64,000 bases of DNA, taken from the NCBI RefSeq assembly GCF_032452875.1, contig NC_083885.1:65579625-65643624 (forward strand), in the 5' to 3' direction. Positions 42,210 through 53,396 of this stretch are shown here, piece after piece. A program made the translations under genes and the position numbers. Origin of the DNA: Bos javanicus (taxonomy: Eukaryota > Chordata > Mammalia > Artiodactyla > Bovidae). Position 1 is the first letter of the stretch, and each line of letters starts with the position of its first letter. The notes beneath the pieces are model-generated. The model searched no databases and was not told where the DNA came from. It saw nothing but the letters and a program-made list of their open reading frames with translations.

Positions 42210-43420
42210 GTGTATAACCTCTTCAGCATGCATTTCTAAAAATATAAGAATTCATAACTTTAATAGTTTGGCACACAGTCTTCATACTTTTAGCTCTTTT
42301 AACTGTAAATCAGCCTTTTCAGCTTCAGTTTGAAGGCTAGCAATTATTTTCTCATAATTCTTTTCAGGATCATCAAAGACGGTCTGGGCAATCCCTCTTG
42401 ATACAGGATGCTTCAGTTCGGTTCAGTTCAGTCGCTCAGTCGTGTCCGACTCTTTGCGACCCCATGAATGGCAGCATGCCTGGCCTCCCTGTCCATCACC
42501 ATCTCCCGGAGTTCACTCAAACTCATGTCCATCGAGTTGGTGATGCCATCCAGCCATCTCATCCTCTGTCGTCCCCTTCTCCTCCTGCCCCAACCCTTCC
42601 CAGCATCAGAGTCTTTTCCAATGAGTCAACTCTTCTCATGAGGTGGCCAAAGTACTGGAGTTTCAGCTTTGGCATCATTCCTTTCAAAGAACACCCAGGG
42701 CTGATCTCCTTTAGAATGGACTGGTTGGATCTCCTTGCAGTCCAAGGGACTCTCAAGAGTCTTCTCCAACACCACAGTTCAAAAGCATCAATTCTTCGGT
42801 GCTCACATCCATACATGACCACAGGAAAAACTATAGCCTTGACTAGACAGACCTTTGTTGGCAAAGTAATGTCTCTGCTTTTGAATATGCTGTCTAGGTT
42901 GGTCATAACTTTCCTTCCAAGGAGTAAGTGTCTTTTAATTTCATGGCTGCAGTCACCATCTGGAGTGATTTTGGAGCTCCCAAAAATAAAGTCTGACACT
43001 ATTTCCACTGTTTCCCCATTTATTTGCCATGAAGTGATGGGACCAGATGCCATGATCTTAATTTTCTGAATGTTGAGCTTTAGGCCAACCTTTTCACTCT
43101 CCACTTTCACTTTCATCAAGAGGCTTTTTAGTTCCTCTTCACTTTCTGCCATAAGGGTGATGTCATCTGCATATCTGACATTACTGATATTTCTCCCGGC
43201 AATCTTGATTCCAGCCTGTGCTTCTTCCAGCCCAGTGTTTCTCATGATGTTCTCTGCATGCTTAAAATATTCTAAATGTTCGGGGATACAGGCTTTTGAA
43301 ATTTCTACTAACTCAGCTTCACCAATGAACACATGCACCAGAGTTAGGCCAGTTGCTACTGGAATCCCAGTCAACAAAATGTGGGATTTCACTAAATTCA
43401 CAAAATGACTGTCATATACA
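42210..43420 (-). pseudogene. NDUFB5: NDUFB5 processed pseudogene, split by BovB
   Basis: Two minus-strand pieces resemble consecutive parts of NDUFB5, an accessory inner-membrane subunit of respiratory complex I. The upstream piece (43402 down to 43258) reads LLTGIPVATGLTLVHVFIGE and PEHLEYFKH; the downstream piece (42407 down to 42285) reads KHPVSRGIAQ, then DPEKNYEKIIASLQTEAEKA and a stop at 42282-42284, about 30 residues short of the normal end. Between them is a BovB insertion with ATGCTT at both edges. N-terminal sequence is not recognisable beyond 43430. The copy is dead. Confidence 0.8.
42414..43257 (-). mobile_element. BovB LINE fragment, minus, inside NDUFB5 pseudogene
   Basis: BovB 3' end: GTTCAGTTCAGTCGCTCAGT at the left, and on the minus strand the reverse transcriptase end including YADD (near 43170). 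5' truncated at 43257. A 6-bp duplication ATGCTT is at 42408-42413 and 43258-43263. The frame is interrupted near its end. Confidence 0.92.
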
Positions 43421-45347
43421 AATATTTAATCATCACATTGTACACCTGAAGTAATATAATGTATGTCAATTACATCTCAACTTTCTGTTCTGTTTAATCT
43501 GTTCACCCTTCCCCCATATTTCCCCGTTAGTACAGTAGATATTGCCTGAGGTCTTTTCCAGAGGACAGTGTTGTGATGATGACAAACCAGTAAGTGCCGT
43601 GTGTCCTCTGCTTCCACCTCGTATGCCACATGGTACCACAGCTGGTGACACCGCGTCACGCTCAGAAATCCGCAGCACACTTCTGTGGAACACAGTGGGT
43701 TGGATGTGTGATACGCACCTCAGCACAACTTGAGGGTGCTCCATGAACGCTCTGGAGACACCAGCCTATTCAGGTATGGAATGCTGATGCTTCTCACTGC
43801 CTGGAACCAGACCTGTGCATACCACGTCCACAAGAGAGAAGACGTGTGGCAAACACAGACCACACACTCTGGTGCGTGTAAAGCATGCCAGGGACCTGTG
43901 AGATGAGTGGAGTGCTTACATTACTGCAGTCATAGATTGTTGGACAGACGTGTGATGGGAACACCCAATGTCGTATGTGAGCCACTCACAGTCTACATTC
44001 TCCTCCTTTAGATTGTGGGGTGTTGCGGTGAGGGGGGAAATCTCACTGCTTATTCCTAACTCTTCACAGTAGGCAGAACCATTAAAATAATCAAGATTGA
44101 AATCTAAATGAAGAAAACTGATTGTTAACTAATTATCATTCATGTCCTTTGACTCTAAGAAGAGTTTTAGGACATAAGCTCATGATTGTAGAAGGAAGGT
44201 GAAGGAGGGTTCTAGTCACTTATATTCAGATCCCTAGCATGTAGCTCTGCCATCTCTTCTATACAGGAATCGAACTTCGGATGTCCTGATGGGGTTGGTG
44301 GTGCCAGGCTTATAGCCCAAATGGACTGAGATTCAGAGAGTAACACCCAGCATGGAACACGGCAGTACCAGGCTGTAGTTTCTGCCACTACTCTCTGAAA
44401 ATATTTTCTTCGTGAATCCACTGCTCTCACACACTGCTCTCGCACACTGCTCCTACTCACCCTCTTGATGTCACGGCTGACAGACTAAGCTTACTAGCTT
44501 AGAAAAACAAACCTTCATTGGAATTTTATTCTGATTCCTCTCTTTTGAAATCTATCTCATTACAGTTTTGTTAGAAAATTAACTTCCATTCAATTCCCAA
44601 CCTGTGGTTATGTCAGCCTTAATTGTCATTGTTGAAGATGTTTCCTACTGTCTCATCCGTCTCTGAATTCAGATTTTCTTGTATTTAGATTTTCCTTTCT
44701 CTTCATAGCTCCGCCCTCTCCTCCATCCTTTCCGATGAATTTTCTATAGCTTGAAGAAATTATTTTGTAAGCTTCTTGTAAGCTTTCCATACTCAAAAGT
44801 CACATCTGTAACACTAGGAGAATTACACCACTTCCCTCTCCTCTTCATTATTTGTGGTTTCGAAAACAATTCTCTCTCTTCTTCCGTTCTAATGTGTCCA
44901 TTTGGTCACTTGCTCATGCTTTGCACTGTGTATTTCCTCACTAGCTCCCTGACCCATAGTCTGGTCACAGATACTAACCTTGTGTTAAACTTCCACAAAA
45001 ATGAACATAGGAGGATGATGTGCCATCTGGAGTGTGTTCCAATATTCAGACTCTTCCTGTGAATTTATTCCTGGCAAATGATGAGGAAATGTTTCTCACT
45101 AAGTTCAGGACAAGATCCTGGATGTCAGTCATACCATATCTGTTTCTTTGATTATTTAGTGGACTCCTCAAGATTAAAGTTGTTCGAGTTTTGATATAGT
45201 TATGAAACTGAATCTTTGTAGTGTGATTTCAGACCATGTTCCTGTCTTCTCTCTGCTCTGCCAGGTGCCCTCTGGAAACAGCATGTTGTCTCTTCACATT
45301 GCAGAGCTAGGGACATTTGTATAGTGCACTTTTTTCTTTTTTTAAAT
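43421..45347. other. Unassigned intergenic DNA
   Basis: Only an L1-like end at 43420-43490 (CACATTGTACACCTGAAGTA) is suggestive. Open frames at 43466-43744 and 44212-44460 (minus) and 44751-45062 (plus) resemble nothing I know, and I do not call them genes. Confidence 0.45.
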
Positions 45348-45632
45348 TTTATAATGTTTTCGGCTTTCCCTCATTGTTTGTTTATGACTGTGACGGCTCT
45401 TCATTCTCTGGTTGCAGGGAGCAGGGGCTACGCTCTCGTTGTGGTGCACAGGCTTCTCGTTGACCTGGCTTCTCTTGTTGGCACTCCCGGGCTCTAGAGC
45501 ACAGGCTCAATAGTTGTGGCTCAAGGGCTCAGTTGCTCTGCGACATATGGGATCTTCCCGGATCAGGGATGGAACCGGTGTCTCTCGCTCTGGCAGGTGG
45601 ATTCTTAACCACTGAGCCACCAGGGAAGCCCT
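45348..45632 (-). mobile_element. CHR-type SINE, minus, near full length
   Basis: GGTTGCAGGGAGCAGGGGCT, TAGAGCACAGGCTCAATAGT, right-end GAGCCACCAGGGAAGCCC. Confidence 0.85.
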
Positions 45633-46272
45633 TATAATGCACTCATATAGATGATGGTAAGTGATACAGTACGTGGTAAATTCCTGGTTCAGGCAGAGAC
45701 TCCAGATCTCATGCCACCATCTGGAATGTGGTTCATGCTTCCCAGAGAGAGCAGGATATGTGTAAGGAACAAGATTGTGCCTCCGCGGGAAACCCGCACT
45801 TGGAGGCTCTCTGCGAATCCTGTTTGGGGTCCCCTATTTGAGTGGCCTTTCGATTGTGTGAAACTCTGCGTCTTTCCTTTAGTTGTGAACAGTGACCCCG
45901 CTGAGTAACTCCCTGGACTTTCCCTGCTCCACTTGCCTCCACTGCCCCCACCGCCCACCCCCAGGAGCTTTTAACCATCGTCCAGCAACCCCCAAGGCAA
46001 GTCTGCTCCCTCTCCCCACTTCATACTGGGGCAGGGGCTTAAAGGGAGCATCTTTTGTTGTGACCCCTCCCTTGGTGCGCGGGGATCCCAGAATCAAGCC
46101 CACAGCCCAGCATCTCAGGGAGTCTAGCCCAGGGTCCCCGCCTTCCCTCCGGGCCTGTTTCCACCCCAGGGGAACCCCTCCCAGTTCCCTCTGGCTCCTC
46201 TGAGTGTCCTCAGCCTCCCTACTCCCTGGGGTGCCTCAGACCCTCTCCTTCCGGGATGCTGATGGCCCCTCT
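45633..46272. other. GC-rich unassigned block
   Basis: From about 45770 the DNA is C-rich (for example CACTGCCCCCACCGCCCACC at about 45940-45960) in contrast with its AT-rich surroundings. Few CpGs, no exon or repeat recognised. Confidence 0.4.
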
Positions 46273-46665
46273 AATAGTTTGCAAAAGTTGCCATAACAAA
46301 GTGCCTGAAACTGGGAAGCTTAAACAGGAATTTATTTTCTCACAGATATGGAGGCTAGAAGTCCGAGATCAAGGAGTTAACAGCATCGACTCCTCTGGGA
46401 TGGCGCTCCTTGGCTTGTAGATGGCCGTCTTCTCTCTCTGTCTTCATGCGGTCTTCCCTCTGTGTGTCTGTCCTACCTTCCTCATTTTCCTACCTTCTTT
46501 CTTTTTTAAGGACCCCAGTCACATTGGATTAGGATCCACCCTCGTGGCTTTATTTAAGCTTTTTTAAAGACTACTTCCAGGTACAAGGACATTCTGAGGT
46601 ACTGGATGTTAAGACTTAGACACATGAATTTTGGGGCATACACTTCAGTCCATAACCGCCCCCAT
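46273..46665 (-). mobile_element. MLT1-type (MaLR/ERVL) LTR, minus
   Basis: TTGCCATAACAAAGTGCCTG, GGAGGCTAGAAGTCCGAGAT, CTTGGCTTGTAGATGGCCGT and CACATTGGATTAGGATCCAC follow the MLT1 consensus order on the reverse strand. Confidence 0.75.
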
Positions 46666-46782
46666 GCTTCTTTTCAGAGGGACACCAGAGACACTGGCAA
46701 CACTACAAACCGTGGCTTGCCTTACTGCTCTGGGGTTATTTTTTGTTTTGTTTGGGGTTCTGTTCTGTTTTGTTGTTGTTGT

Positions 46783-46890
46783 TGTTTCAGGGCAGCTTGC
46801 AGGATCTCAGTTCCCCGACCAGGGATTGAACCTGGGCCACAATAGAGAAAGCCCAGAGTCCTAACCACTGGACCACCAGGGAACTTCCCT
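46783..46890 (-). mobile_element. CHR-type SINE, minus
   Basis: GGCAGCTTGCAGGATCTCAG, then right-end CCACTGGACCACCAGGGAAC. Confidence 0.8.
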
Positions 46891-47084
46891 TTATTTTATT
46901 ATTGAATATTTTGACTTAAAGTAATGGAGAATATATTCAAAATTCAGACAAAAGTTAAAATTAACTGTAAGTTATATGAGGTAATTGTACCCAAAAAAAA
47001 AAAAAAAGTTGGGGGAGATATCTTCCAGAATTCCAGAATAGTAAAAACAATTACTCCTTAGTAAAGAAGAATGAACAAAGTTCC

Positions 47085-47990
47085 AACATAAGTCTTTATT
47101 GTTTCGCTATCTTCTTACTGGCTAATGAAAACAAAAATAGCCAAAACTCATTTTTGAAAAACAGGCAAAATATATGAACATTTTAATAGACATAAAGGTG
47201 GCAAATGAGCAAAAGAAAAATGCTTAACATCATGAAACATCAGGGAAGTGGGGCTAAAACTACAGTGAGATATTATTATACACATTTATTAAAAGGGCCA
47301 AAACTTAAAAAGTCCAGCCATACCCAACTGTTGGCAAAGATATGGAAGAACCAGTCTGTCACTGCTGACAGAAATACAAAAGGAAACACGTTTTAGTTCA
47401 CAGTTTGATGTTTCTTGAAAAGTTATATGTTTATTATCCTATAACTCAGGCATCACACTCTAAGGTATTAGACAAGAGAAATGAAATATATCCATATTGA
47501 AGAATTGTACTGAGATGTCCATAGCAATTTTGTTTGATAGAGCCAAAAACCAGAAACTATTCATATATCCAAAAAACAAATGAAAGAATAAACAAATATT
47601 GGTATATGCAAAGAACATCATACTCCTCAACAACATAAAACTGAACTACCCACATCAGAACCATTGATGAATCTCAAAATAAACACACTGCATGAGGAGG
47701 ACACCAAGGGGAAAAAAGACTAACCGTTTTATGTAATTCCATTCATAAGAAGTTATAGAAAATGCAGAGTATGTTATTATAAAGTAAATCAATGTTTGTC
47801 TGGAAGGCCGGGGAGGGCAGACAGAGATTACTAAAAGACATGAGGTAAATACTGTGTAATGCATAAGTTAATTATCATGATTGTTTGATGGTTTCATAGG
47901 TTTATATGAATGTCAAAATTTATCAAATGGTACAGTTCAAATATGGACACAATTGTTTATTAACTATACCTAAAAAGCTTTAACAAACAA
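47085..47990 (+). mobile_element. Old L1 3' region
   Basis: The pattern of tail-end L1 sequence is clear: GAACATTTTAATAGACATAA, AAAGTCCAGCCATACCCAAC, GATGTCCATAGCAATTTTG, AATCTCAAAATAAACACACT, ending in ACTATACCTAAAAAGC. No gene. Confidence 0.65.
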
Positions 47991-47999
47991 GAATTCTTA

Positions 48000-49430
48000 C
48001 TCTTTTAGAAAAATAAAGCTAGCAAACCTCTGTTGACACCACCATATCCCTTGTAATGCCCTGAGATCAGCACCTTGCCTCAATAGTAGCAAACATTGGT
48101 GAGCAGTGAAGACCATTTACAATTGAGTCAGTAGGAAGGAATGCAGGCTGGGTCACAAAAACCCCTTAGTCATTGGGCTAAGAGATCTTCCATCAACTTG
48201 TTGTTTCCCTGTCTGAGCAGCAATGGCCTTGGGGTGTACAGCCCAGAGAAGCTACAGGAATCCCTAAGACCATTAGATATTTTCTGACGAGGCCCTCAGC
48301 TACACAAGACATACAATTCTGGAGGTTCTGAGAATTTGTGCAGCTGCTCATCCTTCACAGCCATGGCCCCTGGAGCACTGTGGATGCCCCTTTAAAAGAC
48401 GAGCATTCCAACCAATCTGCTGTAGTCTCCCATGCTCTCTGAATGACTATAATTCCCCCTGTAATCTTTCAACCAGTGACACGCACTCCCAGATATACAG
48501 AATTGTGGCCATCAGGGCACATGGCTCCCCTCTAGGACCCAGGGAACAGACTTCCCTCACCAGTGCTGAGCAGTATCTCCTGTGGAGAAGACAGAATTTC
48601 ATGCTTTTTCCAGAAGTACTTGAGGTTGTCACACTCTCCCTCCTTAGGATATACTCTGTCACAAAAAATTCTAGCATTCTGGCTCAAAGCAAGGCAAAGC
48701 AGGCCCAAACTGCCATGAGAACTGCTACCATTCCAGCTCCCACCACCCCCATGAGGTACACAAGGGTTAGCGTCCCATGAAATCTGCTTCTTGTATTTGG
48801 GCAGAATCTACTTGTTTTCAAACTACCCCATAAAGTGAATAGAACACTCAAGATTAAAGGTGACTGAAACCATAAGGCCTTTGTTATAACAGAAAACCAG
48901 AACATTGGAGGCAGGCTGCTCCTGGGTCAGTGCTTTGGAGGCTGGATATTCCAACATGAAAGCCATGTGAAACCAACAATATCCCCCCCGCCAAAAGGTA
49001 CTCCATCTTTTCAGGTCACCAGCAGAACTCAGATGGAGTCCTTTGCATCACAGCTGTGTCAAGTCCCTGTCCAAATTAATCAGAAAAGAAAGTATTCCAG
49101 CCTCTCAGGAAGTCCCCAAGGGAATGGGGGAACACTGCGATTTCCTGTTCCCAACACACTGGGGTGGGTGAATGATGCACAGTCTGGGCACCTGCTAGGT
49201 GGTAGAGATGATACCACAGAAACCTGGGTAGGTTAACTGGGACTTCCCTGGGGGTCCAGCAGTTAGACTCCACACTTCCACAGCAGGGAGAAGGTATTCG
49301 ATCCCTGGTTGGGGAACTGAGATCCCTCTGGCCTCATGGTGTGGCCAAAAAAAAAAAAAAGGGGGCTGGGTTGGTTAAGGTGTGCTATGCACCTCCCACA
49401 TCCCTGAATTTTATGTTGATGTAAGAGGTT
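48000..49430 (-). other. 3' UTR/flank of the inverted unit C pseudogene
   Basis: Read on the minus strand, this matches the 3' flanks of units A, B and D: GAGGGAAGTCTGTTCCCTGG (complement near 48540-48560) against GAGGGAAATCTGTTCCCCAG at 58.53 kb; GGGGTTTTTGTGACCCAGCC against TTTGTGACCCAGCCAGCAG at 37.63 kb; and a GAGGCAAGGTGCTG block. A CHR SINE (49238-49362) has inserted. Open frames across it are not supported as genes. Confidence 0.7.
49238..49362 (+). mobile_element. CHR-type SINE with poly(A)
   Basis: ACTGGGACTTCCCTGGGGGT head, TCCCTGGTTGGGGAACTGAG core, A run at 49348-49361. Confidence 0.85.
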
Positions 49431-50189
49431 CAGTTCAGGCAGATGATGCCTTCAAGAGGCATGTCCTTGAGTGTTGTTTTACTGAAGGAGGAAATACGAC
49501 ATTTTCTGCACATCTGAGTTGAATCTCCTGTGTGAGTTTTGTAAGCAAGCAGGTAAGTCCTTTGGATTATGGCTTCCTCACATTTAACACACTCATAAGG
49601 TCCAATCCAATGTGAACTCTCTGGTGTCAAGTGAGGTTAGAGCTTTGGCTGAAGGATTTCTCACACTGGTCACACTTAAGTCTTTCCCCAGTGTGAACTC
49701 TTACAGTCATTGATGCTTCCCCTAAAGGATTTTCCACATTCACTGCATTCATAAGGCCTTTCTCCAGTGTAAATCCTCTGGTGTTTCAGGAGGTTAGATC
49801 TTTGACTAAACAATTCCCTCATATGTAAGGCCTTTCTCCAGTATAGTTTTCAGATATAGAACAAGGCTGCTGTTTTGACTAAAAGATTTCCCACATTCAC
49901 TGCACTTAAAAGGCTTTTTCTCCAGTGTGAACTCTGGTGTTTCATGAGGTTGGATCTTTATAAACAATTTCTCATATTCCCCACACTCATAAGGTCCTTC
50001 TCCAGTGTGAACTTTCCAGTGGTTACTGAGGCTGTAGCTTTGGCTAAAAGGTCACCCACGTTGGTTGTACTCTTAACACTTTTTCACCAGTGTCTAATGA
50101 GGCTTGGCTAAATGATCTCCCACATTCACTGCACATGTGATATCTTTCTCTGGCGAGAACTCTCTGGTGATGAACAAGTGTGGAGGAAA

Positions 50190-50192
<3 letters not shown>
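49431..50192 (-). pseudogene. Inverted C2H2 zinc-finger pseudogene (unit C)
   Basis: On the minus strand, finger motifs follow one another from about 50190 to 49431 but in shifting frames: MCSECGRSFSQ (near 50130), YECGEYEKLF, FKCSECGKSFSQNSSL (near 49905), YECSECGKSFRG (near 49750), CDQCEKSFSQSSNLT then a stop, YECVKCEEA and a last MCRKCR. Linkers of the HTGE(K/R)P type are partly kept. At least eight degenerate fingers are traceable. The end, CATCTGCCTGAACTGAACCT, joins the 3' UTR shared with units A, B and D. No KRAB exon was found for it to the right. It is a dead paralogue in the opposite orientation. Confidence 0.85.

Positions 50193-50231
<39 letters not shown>
50193..50231. repeat. 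(CA)n microsatellite at the pseudogene edge
   Basis: About 19 CA units, directly before the first traceable finger of unit C as read on the minus strand. Confidence 0.95.
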
Positions 50232-50232
<1 letters not shown>

Positions 50233-51224
50233 GCTACATCAGAGTTGCGCTCTCAGAAGAGTGAACAAGTAGTGTTTGTGAGATCAGCTTCTTTAATGTT
50301 GGTAGGAAGGGATATCTCCTGATTCCATGGGAGGGTGCTGTTGGCTTACCTGAATATCTCCAGGGCAGGTAGGGAATTGAAACTGCCTGAGAAGGGATGA
50401 GCAGGAACTCCACTTAATCCCTGTGAGAAAGAAGACTGTTGAGTTAGGAGACCTTGTATGCAAGAGCAGAGTGAGGAGAACCAGCACTCAGGCCGTTGAG
50501 GTCCTCATGGTTTCACAACACAGCACTGTAATACCAGCCTTAATTTTAGGCCTTATATCACAACCTGGCAAAAACATCCTGAGTACGCTTTGCCAATTCA
50601 GACCTGATTGAGTGGTTCCAGGGACTTCTTATGACTCCCTGAGCTGCAGCAGCCCCAAGTCTTTCTATGGAGTCCTCAGTACGCGGGGCAGTTCCTTGCC
50701 TCAGACTTTGCCATTCAGAACACATCTGGTCTCAGACACATGTGGCCCTCTCCACTATTGGGCTGCACTCCCAGCCATCACAACTTTCTTCTACCCACAT
50801 TGAAAATTGAATCCCATTTAATGGAACACACCAGGCCTCATGACTCTCATAAATAACCAGGTTTGCCCTAGACTTTAGTCTCCAGGCTGAGGAAAGCACC
50901 CCAGATCCCAAGTCCTCACAGAATCCTGGTAAGTGCTTGAAATGCTGAATAAGCACCAGTCCCATTCTGAGTGATATCTTGCTTCAATAACCTTTTGTTT
51001 CTGCATTCACACATCCATCTAATGCCTATTCTCCCCTTGGAAGCTTGGCCACCTGCCACACTATCCTGTCCGCAACACATTCCTTTCAAGGCCACTTACC
51101 TGCCTCAGTGTGTTTGTAAAGCCCCAAACCAGGCACTCATACAGAAAAACCTAGTGCACAGTCTCCACCATCCCTTGTCTGACCCCCTAACAGTTTTACC
51201 TCCATAATCTGAACTTTGTTGCTG
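50232..51224. other. Unassigned DNA right of unit C
   Basis: By position this would hold the upstream part of the unit C finger exon and its introns. I could not recognise a KRAB exon, spacer exon or repeat in either strand. Confidence 0.45.
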
Positions 51225-51390
51225 TTGTTTTTCAGTCACTAAGTCCTGCCTGACTCTTCGCAACCCCATGAACTGCAGCACGCCAGGCTTCCTTTTCCTT
51301 CACTATTTCCCAGCATTTGCTCAAACTCATGAGTTGGTGATGCCATCCAATCATCTCATCCTCTGTCGCCCACTTCTCTTCCCATGACAG
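51225..51390 (-). mobile_element. BovB LINE 3' end fragment, minus
   Basis: GTTTTTCAGTCACTAAGTCC, CAGCACGCCAGGCTTCC and TTGGTGATGCCATCCAATCA are the complement of the BovB 3' end. Confidence 0.8.
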
Positions 51391-51520
51391 AACAGAAGGT
51401 AGTCTGGAGTATTTTGTCCCTCACCAAATGTACATAGACTGGAAAACTGAAAACTGACTTTATGCTTTGGGGTCAATGTATTTGAATTGAAATAAGATAA
51501 AGGTTATTAGCTCCTGCTAA

Positions 51521-52104
51521 CTGCAGATGGTGATTGCAGCCATGAAATTAAAAGACGATTACTCCTTGGAAGTAAAGTTATGACCAACCTAGATAGCATA
51601 TTCAAAAGCAGAGACATTACTTTGCCAACAAAGGTCCGTCTAGTCAAGGCTATGGTTTTTCCAGTGGTCATGTATGGATGTGAGAGTTGGACTGTGAAGA
51701 AAGCTGAGCACCAAAGACTTGATGCTTTTGAACTGTGGTGTTGGAGAAGACTCTTGAGAGTCCCTTGGACTGCGAGGAGATCCAACCAGTCCATTCTGAA
51801 GGAGATCAGCCCTGGGTGTTCTCTGGAAGGAATGATGCTAAAGCTGAAATTCCAGTAGTTTGGCCACCTCATGCAAATAGTTGACTCATTGGAAAAGACT
51901 CTGATGCTGGGAGGGTTTGGGGGCAGGAGGAGAAGGGGACAACAGAGGATGAGATGGTTGGATGGCATCACCGACTAGATGGACATGAGTTTGAGTGAAC
52001 TCCGGGAGTTGGTGATGGACAGGGAGGCCTGGTGTGCTGCGATTCATGGGGTCGCAAAAAGTCGGACAGGCCTGGGTGACTGAACTGAACTGAACTGAAC
52101 AGTG
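51521..52104 (+). mobile_element. BovB LINE 3' fragment
   Basis: Starts in the C-terminal part of the reverse transcriptase frame (CTGCAGATGGTGATTGCAGC), an interrupted frame (stop near 51856), and ends with the repeated (TGAAC)n tail. Confidence 0.92.
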
Positions 52105-52174
52105 GACATGTTTTATGTCTGAAAGACTCTACAAATAATCTTTTTATTTTTATCTGTAGCCTTGATGGGGGTTA

Positions 52175-52800
52175 AGTTCAGTTCAGTTGCTCAGTTATGT
52201 CCAACTCTTTGCGAGCCCATGAATCGCAGCACGCCAGGCCTTCCTGTCCATCACCAACTCCCAGAGTCCACCCAAACCCATGTCCATCTAGTCGATGATG
52301 CCATCCAGCCATCTCATCCTCTGTCATCCCCTTCTCCTGCCCTCAATCTTTCCCAGCATCAAGGTCTTTTCAAATGAGTCAGCTCCTCGCATCAGGTGGC
52401 CAAAGTATTGCAGTTTCAGCTTCAACATCAGTCCTTTCAATGAACACCCAGGACTGATCTCCTTTCGGATGGACTGGTTAGATCTCCTTGCAGTCCAAGG
52501 GACTCTCAAGAGTCTTCTCCAACACCACAGTTAAAAAACATCAATTCTTTGGTGCTCAGCTTTCTTTATAGTCCAACTGTCACATCCATACGTGACCACT
52601 GGAAAAACCATAGCCTTGACTAGACGGACATTATTGGCAAAGTAATATCTCTGCTTTTTAATATGCTGTCTAGGTTGCTCATAACTTTCCTTCCACGGAG
52701 TAAGCGTCTTTTAATTTCATGGCTGCAATCACCATCTGCAGTGATGTTGGAGCCCAGAAAAATAAAGTCAGGCACTGTTTCCATTGTTTCCCCATCTATG
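52175..52800 (-). mobile_element. BovB LINE 3' fragment, minus
   Basis: Mirror image of the preceding copy: GTTCAGTTCAGTTGCTCAGT at the left to CATTGTTTCCCCATCTATG at the right. The reading frame is broken. Confidence 0.92.
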
Positions 52801-53039
52801 TCGGAGGGGAGGGGGTGGTGGTTGAGGCCAAAAAATAGTATTTGGCCTCTGGGAGCATGCTGAGCTTCACCGAGTCTGAAACACGTCTCCAAACACTGGT
52901 GTGACCAGCTGCAGAGAACACTTGGCAGAAATACGGTCATGATCCCTTTAAACAGGGGGCGAAGCTCACCTGGATGTGCCACTTTCCAAACTCCCCTCCT
53001 GGCCAACCTCTCAAGACGCCCAGACCCAGCTCTCTGTGG

Positions 53040-53396
53040 ATCCATGGGGACTACATTACCCAGAATGTTCAGAGTCGAGCGGCAACTATGTTACCCAATG
53101 AGAGCTTAGAACGAGGAGGCCGCGTAACGTGAGGGAGGGACTTCCTGCTTCCTCCGCTCGGGGCCATGTTAGCTGTTCGCGGTTTTGTTTACCCGGTGTG
53201 AAAGGTTCGGGAATTCTGGGCCAATCCTGAGGTGACGGAATTTAGGAAGTCCGAGAAAGAGCTTCTGGCCCCGCTGCACAGAGGCAAGTCTCAGGCTCGC
53301 CGCCGCCGCCGGGGTGCCCCACCCCAGGCCTCGGATCGGGACCGCCTCGCCCGTGTGCTCTCTCCTCTCCTGGCCCCGCTCCGCCCCCAGAGTCCG
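53040..53396 (+). promoter_or_regulatory. CpG-rich promoter and 5' UTR of the unit D gene
   Basis: ACTACATTACCCAGAATG (53050-53067) matches the ZNF143/THAP11 site (consensus ACTACAATTCCCAGAATGC), with a weaker second version, CAACTATGTTACCCAATG, at about 53083-53100. Then CpG-rich, TATA-less sequence including CTTCCTCCGCTCGGGGCC and GGTGACGGAA (CRE-like half), and the 5' UTR before the ATG at 53397. Housekeeping-type promoters like this are usual for KRAB zinc-finger genes. Confidence 0.7.

Noticed and set aside
42559..43401. 280-codon minus-strand protein
   Set aside because: It is a chance fusion of an NDUFB5 pseudogene with BovB, reported as a finding and not as a gene.
43466..43985. Possible vomeronasal receptor or other single-exon gene, because such genes occur in this human cluster
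   Set aside because: No transmembrane pattern or family motif is seen in any frame of 43.4-45.3 kb.
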